Shown one piece after another: positions 56,501 through 64,000 of a stretch of DNA of 64,000 nucleotides (within the stretch, counting starts at the first letter, position 1; each line of letters opens with the position of its first letter). The position numbers and the translations under genes are program-made. The notes beneath the pieces are model-generated. The model ran no database searches, was not told where the DNA came from, and saw only the letters and a program-made list of their open reading frames with translations. Location: assembly GCA_018292915.2 (NCBI GenBank), contig JACVVK020000005.1, forward strand, positions 4,055,001 through 4,119,000, written 5' to 3'. Source of the stretch: Batillaria attramentaria (Eukaryota > Mollusca > Gastropoda > Batillariidae).

Positions 56501-58349
56501 ATTAACCCATTGCATAAATCAGTTTCGCATGGAATGCTATGTACTTTAGTGATGTTTGTAAAATTGTACCTTCTTCGGCTGGGCCTTGCTTGCTTTGGGT
56601 TTGGGGTCCTCCTCGGGATTCTCATCAGCCACAACTACAGGTTGTTTCTTTTTCTCAGCACTCTTCTTCTCCTTTGGAGAGGGCTTTCCGGAACTGGTGT
56701 CCGCATCTTTCTTCTTGGGGGCTGGGGGGGTATGTCCACCTTCATCATCTTCAGGCTCCTGCATCTTAGCAGCAGCCACCTGAGCCAGCATATCTAAGGA
56801 GTTCATGATTGATTTTGCAGGTGATGCACCTGTTGAACCAGCTCGCTTCCTTGGTGACTGACGAAGAGGAATTTCTGTGAAAAGAACAAGTACAATGGAC
56901 ATTAACTATCTGTATCATGATCAACGCACATGAATAATCACTAAACCCCTTTCATGTCCTATTCCCTGCCTCGACCCTCAGTGTTTCCAATGTTGAAAAT
57001 CAGGCAGACAAGTCACTGCGTCCCTGAGACATCCCCTTTTTTTTTTCTTCCGGACCTGCCCATTTGCACAGTGCTCTGAGTTGATGACAGAATAGTTGGG
57101 CAAATAGTGATAAGCAGAGATGATTCAACAACCGTACAGAGACCAGCAAGACAGACTGTGACAGATTTGATCCCACTGCCAGAGACAGCAGCAGTGTGTC
57201 GAAAAGACGATGAAGACAAAGAAATACATTATTACTGAGGCAAGTGAGGGACTCAGAAATTTCAAAAGCATTCTGGAAGAGGGTCCCTGGTACCGTTTGC
57301 TCTTCTTTTTTTAAAGTGTAACTGTGTCAGCCTTGTGTGTGTTCCTTTGCAGTTATGGTCATTTTATTTTTATCTTTGCCTTTCACAAAAAGAACAAAAC
57401 TAAACTTTGATTAGGGCATTCCGAGTCGAAGTCACCCTAACAATGTTGTGATCGCCCACCCACGTGGTGATCTGTATACAGAATCAGATTGGCCAATCAG
57501 AGGCCGCAGAGCACACCCCAAACAGAAGGCATCTGATGCGTATAAATGAGAAAAACCTTGAGGCAAACACAAAATCTACCGATGCAACAAGTACCGATTA
57601 CTTCAAACGCTACCCCATTGATGTGCTTTCAACAGATAACTATTCGCAACAACACTGTCACCGCATCTGTGAAAAAGTTTCAGCGCCCTAGCCGAGCCTC
57701 GTTATCGACATTTCTGCAGCAGCCGACAAGAATACAATGCTAGCAGACAGCCCCTGTTCCTTTGTAGCCGCATAGTGCACATCTCGATTTTGGGTTGATT
57801 AAATATACTCCTGACATAAACCACGCTTTTTGAAAATGCCCAATGCCGAAACTTCCACTGAAATTACACCTGAAACACTTCAGAGACCCGCAATGGTCAG
57901 CTTGGACAGTGACCTACTTTCACCCTTTGGCGCCCAAAGTTACTTCCCTGCGTCAGCCATTTTGAATCGTCTGTCTCGAAGGCCAAGCCAATTTTAAAAC
58001 ACAAAACGCAGCAAAGAAAATGATATTTATCGGACAAAACCTATGCCGCTACATTTCTAAACGTCTATACATGCATAACATTCGATAAACATAACATTTC
58101 AATAATCTGATTTGTGAGATCAAGACAATTTTGTCACATACAGGACAAGCAGACAACTTTGAACGGACTGTAGCAGCCGACATTGTTGACGATGAAAGTT
58201 TGACCGCTAAGTGTAAATCTTCGTACATGTACACCGCCGAATATAGTGCAAAACAGATTGCATCAAACACTCAAGATACACGTACCTCTAGTTGTTGCCT
58301 CTTCGGCCATTTTTTCCTTATTCTTTTCCTTCTGTTTTCTCGTCGCCAT
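51597..58349 (-). CDS. C2H2 zinc-finger protein, 878 residues, coding span with introns
   Basis: Nine minus-strand exons join in one frame from ATG 58347-58349 to TAA 51597-51599. Residues 1-130 are charged, Lys/Pro/Glu-rich with SPRKR. Residues 124-207 contain a finger-like CX6CX19HX3H (Cys168, Cys175, His195, His199). Residues 230-545 are disordered, with Ser, acidic (GGEEDEEDFDEEEDG) and basic runs suited to nuclear import. Four C2H2 fingers follow, near Cys567-His588, Cys596-His616, Cys624-His644 and Cys652-His673; the last three have normal X12 spacing, and TGETPF is a classic linker. The C-terminus is Ala/Pro/Thr-rich and ends YVPIGIVER. DNA binding and nuclear location follow from the family; the target and name are unknown to me. 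Confidence 0.9.
52320..52733 (-). other. Intron of zinc-finger gene
   Basis: Contains an A/C-rich low-complexity stretch (52432-52484); nothing else is seen. Confidence 0.8.
52734..52879 (-). CDS. Zinc-finger gene exon, fingers 2 and 3
   Basis: Acceptor TTTTTGCAG, donor GTAAGT. Begins GIKPFVCVICNTTFTRQHSL and ends RFSCKDCGRKFRHPSHFK; the intron splits finger 3 before its first His. Confidence 0.94.
52880..53235 (-). other. Intron of zinc-finger gene with C runs
   Basis: Two C runs (53056-53070 and 53103-53122) are each followed by a near-repeat of AACAAAATGCCCCAAAAC, so the C run and its flank are duplicated 47 to 50 bases apart. Confidence 0.85.
53236..53371 (-). CDS. Zinc-finger gene exon, finger 1
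   Basis: Acceptor TTTGTGCAG, donor GTGTGT. Begins RVALKCIRELRGRKKDDKVT; the finger is CKIC, SFTAGATLMY, then HYRSH. Confidence 0.92.
53474..53534. repeat. (GT)n microsatellite in intron
   Basis: About 23 GT units, just 3' of the donor at 53553 on the minus strand, with an A run (53432-53456) beyond. Confidence 0.95.
53553..53719 (-). CDS. Zinc-finger gene exon
   Basis: Acceptor GTTTCTACAG, donor GTACTT. Begins KPYPPMPKSALASRGRLVVP; later TPKKRKKMAKSSRE is a good nuclear localisation candidate. Confidence 0.9.
53720..54172 (-). other. Intron of zinc-finger gene
   Basis: No recognised feature. Confidence 0.75.
54173..54949 (-). CDS. Zinc-finger gene, large disordered exon
   Basis: Acceptor TTCGTGCAG, donor GTGAGT. 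Begins EAAKKRKRSLATGSEVSKRH. It is Ser/Lys-rich, contains SCQQPFMDHTYTTVFGKRYN and an acidic run, and ends near RRGRPGGANSEGPGHSGE. RRGRPGG resembles an AT-hook core. Confidence 0.92.
54950..55930 (-). other. Two introns of zinc-finger gene around a small exon
   Basis: Apart from the 66-base exon at 55262-55327, no recognised feature. Confidence 0.7.
55262..55327 (-). CDS. Zinc-finger gene small exon (phase 1 to 1)
   Basis: Acceptor TTTGTTGCAG, donor GTAATT. Reads DCDAAEQEFVAIPITVRRKK and then EMG; 66 bases, so it could be skipped in frame. Confidence 0.88.
55931..56183 (-). CDS. Zinc-finger gene exon, atypical CX6C/HX3H motif
   Basis: Acceptor GTCTTCCAG, donor GTAAGC. Begins VTKRSIQSLEEVTLAQIQAL; holds TFTCYLMPDKCQESISSFGN and then NHLLLHIKMLAHKSG. 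This is the most structured part outside the fingers. Confidence 0.92.
56570..56874 (-). CDS. Zinc-finger gene exon 2
   Basis: Acceptor CTTTTCACAG, donor GTACAA. Begins EIPLRQSPRKRAGSTGASPA, then NSLDMLAQVAAAKMQ and a Lys/Pro/Glu-rich stretch ending AQPKK. Confidence 0.92.
56875..58285 (-). other. First intron of zinc-finger gene
   Basis: No repeat family or exon recognised. Confidence 0.65.
58286..58349 (-). CDS. Zinc-finger gene first coding exon
   Basis: ATG on the minus strand begins MATRKQKEKNKEKMAEEATT and ends with Arg plus one base; donor GTACGT. A second ATG lies at residue 14. I chose the first because it is the first ATG in a GC-rich leader and needs no further splice. Confidence 0.85.
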
Positions 58350-58441
58350 TTTCGGTGCGTCTGCTACGACCGCGATCGACAATGCGTTTGTTTCGTCGTT
58401 GGATGCACGCTAGATGGAGCAACTAACAGTACGAACTCGCT

Positions 58442-58505
58442 GATTGGCTGGTTTTGACCAATGACGGGTACGCTAAGTCTGCGCCCAACTTTTCATCCAA
58501 TCGCG
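58442..58505 (-). promoter_or_regulatory. Probable promoter of the zinc-finger gene (CCAAT boxes)
   Basis: About 95-155 bases upstream of the ATG are CCAAT on the minus strand (GATTGG, 58442-58447) and CCAAT on the plus strand (58458 and 58497), in CpG-containing sequence without a TATA box. Typical of a housekeeping promoter. Confidence 0.5.
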
Positions 58506-59307
58506 AGGCAAGCTTAAAGGCGATTAGTAGACTACGTCTAAATTGAGGCTGCTGGGAGTTTTAGCAGAGGCGTGTAATCCTGGGTGGCTCAAGGGTTTAA
58601 TTTATCGATAATTTCTTTGTTTTCCAAGTTGTAACCTTTTGTTTTATGGCCGATTTAACTTGAGATGTCCGGTATTTGACTTATCAGACGGTAAAGGCTA
58701 AATTAAAGTTCAACAGTCAAAGAAGAGAATGAATTGAGTCAGTCCGTCTGCAACTGATCTTCCAGTGTCACAACCGCGTACTAACGTTACAGTACCGAGC
58801 CTCCGAGAGAGAACTAAAGTAGTATTTTTGTTGTTGTATCTACTCATAATGCACGGCAAGTCTAACCACTACACACTATAGATAGCTAGTGAACTAATTC
58901 AAGACAGATACATGTACAACCGTTAAGTGTAAGGAATGCAATGCATTCTGACATGCAGTTTCAACAGCTTACACCAAAACAAATACCCATTATTATAAAT
59001 GAACACATTATTTGACCTCAATGAGAGAGAGAGGGAGAGAAGGAGAGAGAGTCAATACAACTGATTACAAGCATGCATGACAATTAAAGACTTTAACTCA
59101 AACAACAAAAAAGCCGGTTATACTGCAACTCATCCTTTTTTTTTTAAACATTTTAAAACAGAAAAAGATGGCTACATGTGTATAATAATGATCTACACAT
59201 TACAATACCAACAGTGAGCGCCGGCTACAAAATAACCAAGAGACTCTGGGATGGGCAGGATGAACGACCAAGAAATGTAAAACTTTGCTGCAGCTGTACG
59301 CAATCAC
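58506..59307. other. No gene seen between minus-strand coding exons
   Basis: AT-rich sequence with a short GA repeat (59024-59050). No recognised element. Confidence 0.55.
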
Positions 59308-59568
59308 CTTTTTTGCTCCTCCTTGCAGAACCGGGTGTGGGGGTGGCGGGTGGGGTGGGGGCATGGTCCATGATCGAATCCGCTTCACTGGAGCACGGGT
59401 ATGGCGAATTGGGGTCGAGATCGATCTCGATCGATTCCGTTTCATCCAAATCATCGGCAGGCCGGCGAGGAACCGAAACATTGCTGCTACTGTCGGAGAG
59501 AGGACTGAAGGCCTTGTCTTTGACAGACTTCATCAACTCCTCCAGCACTCGCTCGGCCGACTTGCATC
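59308..59568 (-). CDS. Orphan minus-strand coding exon (phase 1 to 1)
   Basis: Acceptor CACTTTTAG, donor GTGATT, 261 bases. Reads CKSAERVLEELMKSVKDKAF, then DDLDETESIEIDLDPNSPYP, then HAPTPPATPTPGSARRSKK. The helix, acidic patch and Pro/Thr tail look like real protein. It ends with one G, which fits exon 2 of the zinc-finger gene (G plus AA gives Glu), so it may be an alternative upstream exon. Without splicing the frame stops at 59225. It could also belong to an unrelated gene to the right. Confidence 0.65.
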
Positions 59569-60090
59569 CTAAAAGTGAAATTAGTCCAACGGACAAGCCG
59601 GGTACTTGTTGTACATGTCAGTATTTGTAATGAGGCTGCTCCAGTCAATCATGCCCCCCCCCCCCCCCCCGGCTCCAACAACCCTTCTTTAAATAAAATC
59701 TTATGTTCGTCGGCTGCCTCGAAGGGGGAGATCTCTGAAAACTCGACTGAAACAGCAGGGGGAAAAAAACCCACAAAGAAACTCTTGCAACTATCAAATC
59801 TCCTCGCAGATACTTCCGAAGAAAACTTGTACATGCTAAAAGTGAATCCAAGTCCAACACACAAGCCGGGGTATAACCTGCTGTACATGTATTTGTAATG
59901 AGGCTGATCCCCACCCCCACCCCCACCCCCACCAACCCTTCATTCAATAAAATCTGACTATACTGGGTTTGTTCGCTGGTTGCCTCGAAGGGGGAGATCT
60001 TTGAGGACTCGACTGAAACAGCAGAAGAAAAAAAAAATCAACTATCAAAACTCCTTCCAGATACTTCAAAACAACAACACATGTGTACTT
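59569..60090 (-). repeat. 267-bp tandem duplication beside a splice acceptor
   Basis: The unit at 59569 (CTAAAAGTGAA, ACAAGCCGGG, TTGTAATGAGGCTG, CTCGAAGGGGGAGATCT, ACTCGACTGAAACAGCAG, CAGATACTTC) recurs at 59836 in the same order. A C-rich block in each has diverged to poly-C or CCCCA repeats. Both copies start with the CTTTTAG acceptor (minus strand). Confidence 0.93.
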
Positions 60091-61212
60091 GTACTAATTA
60101 AGTCATCCATGAGCACTTGTACCCAGTCATCCATGAGAATTTGTACCCAGTAATATCCAACCCCAATGCTAATTTGGGAACACAGACTGACTGAATCCGC
60201 TGACACTTCCATCAAAAATGAACAAAACGATGTGCCCAAATACCCCCCCCCCACCCCACCCCACCCCGGCTTGTTGACACAAAACTGGAACGGGCACACT
60301 AGCAGACCAGTTATGTTTTAGGAAATCCTTTCTTCTGGCAGTGCTGGGGGCCAGAGTGCAGGTAGAGGAGATAAATGAAAGTCAATATTGATTGGTACCC
60401 TCTCCAGTAGCTAAATAATAATAATAATAATAAATGACATTTGTAGGGTGCATTTCTTTGGAGTAAACTCAGTGCGCCAATACATGTATGTTTATGCCGC
60501 TAGATATCCCATAGACGGTGGAGCCTACTTTGGCACTGACGGCCAAGCTGAGGCGCAAGTAACTGTGAGCTATTCTATTAATTTCTTACGGATTTTTGTT
60601 TCTTAAACCTGGAAATTAAGATACCACCATGAGAGCCAAAATCCCGGTTCACGGGCGCCGGGTAAGCCGGCCTAGCCGGAGCAAAATAGGCGGACATATC
60701 TTTTTAAAATTAAAATTTCTTATCAATGAGTCATTTTAAACATTTTCTATGTAAATATTACCCCATGTTGTCCTGGATCGAACCATCTTTTAATAGCTAC
60801 GACATAATGCATGGATAAGGGCATCGGTTAAGGGACGTGAAACTGCCTTGTACTCATAACTTAAAACACTCTCACCCTCATGCATACCAGTCCATTTGTT
60901 TAAATGTGTGGATTAAAAAAAGAAGAAGAAATATCTCCTATTCATGGTAATCAGACAGAGGGTTTTTTTTTTTTTTTTTTTTTAATGTTTGGTGTCTCCA
61001 ATCACCGAAGTAACGGACGTTAAGCCTTGATTTTTAACCTGCGGCGTGACTGAAACGATTTGCTACTCAGATTTTAAAATGGTCAACAACAAAAAAGTGC
61101 TGCTGTTTCGTCAAACGAAGTGTTACTAGAATCTACTAGAATGATAGAACCTGGTGAAGAATCGGAATTAAAAGAAACTCCCTGTCTCAGTGTCTGTCTG
61201 TCTCTCCCCCTC

Positions 61213-61275
61213 CCCCCCCCCCCACACACACACACACGCACGCACGCACGTACGCACGCACGCACACACACACAC
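61213..61275. repeat. C run then (CA)/(CGCA) repeats
   Basis: A C run, CA units, CGCA units, then CA units. Confidence 0.92.
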
Positions 61276-61454
61276 AGGCCACCCCTACTACCCCTACTAG
61301 ACCATAATATATAGATATGTAGATATATCTAGATTTTTTGTTTGTTTTTTAGCTTTATGTTTTTCAGGGTTTGGAAACTGTCGGATCCGTCAGCGATCCT
61401 GTGTTGATGACTGACAACAACGGTGGCTCAGACTTTCAGCGGCTTACTAGTACG

Positions 61455-61565
61455 TGCAACGAGAAAAAAAGGCCAGCACAAATATTTGGCCCACGCCGGG
61501 ATTCGAACGCACGACCCGAGCATTGAAAGTCAAACCGCTTTACCGTTCCATCTACGCCGACTCCT
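61455..61565 (-). repeat. tRNA-derived SINE, family A, copy 4, truncated
   Basis: The minus strand reads ACTTTCAATGCTCGGGTCGT, a B box (GCGTTCGAATCCCGGC) and CCAAATATTTGTGCTGGCC as in the other copies, then diverges. The 3' end with the GTTAAACTCC motif is missing. Confidence 0.85.
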
Positions 61566-61800
61566 CACGGCAAATCACGCATGAGCCTTTCAAATCGATG
61601 ACTGGTCAAAGGACAACTCCCGCCCCCCCCCCCCCCAAAAAAAAAAAAAAAAAAAACAACAACTAAGGATGGACTCTTCGTTTCATCGTCTCAAGCGCCG
61701 CGACAAACAGTCGGCTTGTCAGTGACATGTCCGCGGGGAGGATTACATCGGCTTAAAACTGTTAGGTGTGATTACGCGCAGTCACAAAAGGCCCAGCTTC

Positions 61801-62251
61801 TGAAACACGTCTCCACCTGCAGGTGTCCATACCCGGCGCGGGTGGAGTCCAGCGGATAAAGGTATTGATCCCCTAAGGATGAAGAGAGAAGGTGCTGCCA
61901 CCTGAAAAGGTGGTATCGCACTTGGTAGGGGGGTAAGCTACCCTACTATTGTTTGTCGCCCCATCGCTTGCCCCCATCGATGAGTGCATCCTTGCCGTTG
62001 GAGATGGGGCTTGCGTGTCTCCATGACCCCGAGAGCTATGCTGGCGGGAGATTCGTCTCCTGGTAGGGCCACCCATGCTGGACAGGTCGAAGGGTAGAGG
62101 CCAGACGAAGCGCACTCACTGGTCCTCCAGGTTGGGCGTTTGAGTAGGGCTAACAACCCAACTCTTTAAAAAAACAAAACTTGTTACAGAAACTACAACC
62201 ACAGATCTACAACGCAACTTGGTCCAGGAAGAGTCCTCTCTAGTAGAGCCC
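61801..62251 (+). mobile_element. 5' leader of the right-edge LINE, hairpin rich
   Basis: The GC-rich leader upstream of the ORF contains three successive short hairpins: CCACC/GGTGG (61898-61913), GTAGGG/CCCTAC (61925-61946) and GGAGA-TTCG-TCTCC (62047-62060). The exact 5' end is not fixed. Confidence 0.55.
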
Positions 62252-64000
62252 ATGACGCGAGCTGGTGAAAGCCCTCGGGAAGCCAGTGCGCCGACTACTC
62301 TTCTGACGGCCAAGACCAAAGCCAGGATAGGGACCTGGAACATCCGAACCCTATACGAAACAGGAAAGACAGCACAAGTGAGTCAAGAAATGCATAGATA
62401 CAATCTGAAGCTGCTCGGCCTATGTGAGACAAGATGGACAGGAACAGGACGCACACGACTCACCTCCGGAGACACCATCCTCTACTCCGGACACGAAGAC
62501 GGCCAGCCACACATGCATGGAGTAGCGTTGCTGATGACACCTGAAGCAACACAAGCACTACTGTCCTGGGAACCAGTGTCACCAAGGATCCTGAGCGCCA
62601 GATTCAACTCCAAGGGCAGGAAAGTCACCATCCTCCAGTGCTACGCCCCCACCAACGTGGCGGATGAGGAAGAAAAAGAGAACTTCTACGAGCAGCTCCA
62701 AGCCGTCCTGGACAAAGCACCGAGAAGAGACCTGAAGATCCTCATGGGAGACCTCAACGCCAAAGTGGGCACCGACAACACAGACAGAGAACTCATCATG
62801 GGCAAACACGGAACAGGGACACAGAACGAGAACGGAGAGCTCTTCACAGAATTCTGCACCACCAACGACCTGGTCATCGGAGGCACCATCTTCCCGCACA
62901 AGACCATCCACAAAACCACCTGGACATCACCGGACGGAAGAACTGTAAACCAGATCGACCACATCACCATTGGCAGGAAGTGGCGAAGAAGCTTGCTGGA
63001 CGTCCGAGCAAAGCGGGGAGCTGATGCAGCCTCAGACCATCACCTCGTCATTGCAGCGATCAAGATCAAGCTGAAGGCCTACAGAGACCAGGCGGACAGA
63101 CCATCTCACAAGTACAACGTGCACAGTCAGGAGAGCGTCAAGACCAACGCCTTCAGGTGTGAGCTGAGGAACAGATTCAGCACTCTTGACACACCACCTG
63201 AAGAGACAATCGAGGAGCACTGGCATGACCTGCGAGAAACCTGGACAGCAACATGCAAGAAAGTGCTGGGAAAGAAGACGAGACAACACAAAGAGTGGCT
63301 TACATCTGACACCTGGGACCTCATCACAGAGAGGAAACGCCTGAAAGACCTGATCAACCACACTGACGACCAAGACGACAAGCGCGACCTGCAGGCTCAA
63401 TACTGGGACGTCAACCGGCAGGTCAAGAGGAGCGCAAGGAACGACAAGAAAAACTTCATCAACGACCTCACAGAAGAAGCAGAAACAGCAGCAGGACAAC
63501 GGAACATGAAACGGCTCTACGAAATAACAAGGACACTCTCTGGGAAAAATAACAACCCCACCAGACCAGTCAAAGACAAGAACGGACAAATCATCACCAA
63601 AGAGGAAGACCAAAGGACAAGGTGGGCTGAACACTTCAAGGAAACGCTCAACAGGCCTCCACCACCAGTCCCACCAGACATACCACCGGCAGCCCAGCTA
63701 CTCGACATCAACACCAACCCCCCAACCAAGACCGAGATCATCAAAGCCATCAAGTCCCTCAAGTCTGGCAAAGCAGCAGGCCCCGACGGCATACCACCAG
63801 AAGCCCTCAAGGCCGACATCCAGACCTCCACCGACATGCTGCACACGCTCCTGAGGAAGATCTGGGAGAACGAGAGCGTGCCACAAGACTGGAAGAAGGG
63901 ACACCTGGTAAAGCTGCCAAAGAAAGGGGACCTCTCATCCTGTAGCAACTGGCGAGGCATCATGCTCCTGTCCATACCAGGGAAGGTTCTCACCAGGATC
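62252..64000 (+). mobile_element. Non-LTR retrotransposon ORF (APE endonuclease, start of RT), open at right edge
   Basis: 583 codons run without a stop from ATG 62252 to the edge. The endonuclease motifs are in order: IGTWNIRTLY (catalytic Asn), LCETRWTG (Glu), LQCYAPTN, LMGDLNAKVG (Asp, Asn), VNQIDHITI (Asp) and ASDHHLVIA (Ser-Asp-His). A charged linker follows, then the reverse transcriptase start: SGKAAGPDGIPPEAL, VPQDWKKGHLVKLPKKGDLS and SNWRGIMLLSIPGKVLTRI. The catalytic RT aspartates lie beyond the window. I would place it in the CR1/RTE range by its APE style but cannot decide the clade. All catalytic residues seen are intact, which suggests recent activity. Confidence 0.93.

Larger units (their letters stand above)
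60091..61800. other. No gene seen
   Basis: Contains a short direct repeat (CATCCATGAG and TTGTACCCAGT, 60106-60150), ATA repeats (60416-60431), a T run (60963-60984), CA/GCAC repeats (61220-61275) and a SINE fragment. Upstream exons of a minus-strand gene could lie here, but I found none. Confidence 0.55.

Noticed and set aside
62579..63993. Minus-strand frames of 84 to 200 codons
   Set aside because: Antisense shadows of the intact LINE frame on the plus strand.
1..64000. CRISPR array or bacterial operon
   Set aside because: No spaced repeat arrays; tandem repeats here lack unique spacers, and the genes have spliceosomal introns.

Overview
This window looks like nuclear DNA of a lophotrochozoan animal, most likely a mollusc and perhaps a gastropod. 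Its genes have many small exons with canonical GT-AG introns. It carries several tRNA-headed SINEs, two kinds of non-LTR retrotransposon, long CA/GT microsatellites and many poly-C runs. The phylum is an inference from repeat style and gene content; no species can be named.

Layout. 1-3408: 3' part of a non-LTR retrotransposon with RNase H, open from the left edge to its stop and ending in a short TAAC-type tail. 3409-6090: intergenic or intronic DNA with SINE pieces. 6091-42383: plus-strand gene for the HEAT-repeat protein phosphatase 4 regulatory subunit 4 (PPP4R4). I could place 22 exons up to a first stop, plus three further C-terminal exon candidates. The extreme N-terminus (about 60 residues in the family) is not seen. 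Its introns hold a Harbinger-like MITE, a Tc1/mariner relic, full SINEs with target-site duplications, palindromes and microsatellites. 42384 to about 47480: probable 3' UTR, meeting the 3' UTR of the next gene tail to tail.

About 47484-58349: minus-strand gene for an 878-residue nuclear protein with four C2H2 zinc fingers and an atypical finger-like motif near the N-terminus. I rebuilt all nine coding exons with consistent phases but do not recognise the family by name. 59308-59568: a further minus-strand coding exon, either an alternative upstream exon of that gene or part of another one. It is followed by a 267-base tandem duplication and about 1.8 kb without genes. 61800-64000: the 5' end of a second non-LTR retrotransposon (APE endonuclease, then the start of reverse transcriptase), with a hairpin-rich leader, open to the right edge.

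How the parts relate. The two host genes are convergent, with facing poly(A) signals about 10 bases apart. PPP4R4 would help target the PP4 phosphatase, and the zinc-finger protein is probably a chromatin or transcription factor; nothing here links their functions. The most interesting points are the PPP4R4 C-terminus (an in-frame TAG followed by more coding-like sequence and alternative last exons), three exons whose upstream splice-site regions are short tandem duplications, one 3' splice site made of TG repeats, and a SINE family whose 3' end resembles that of the LINE at the left edge.
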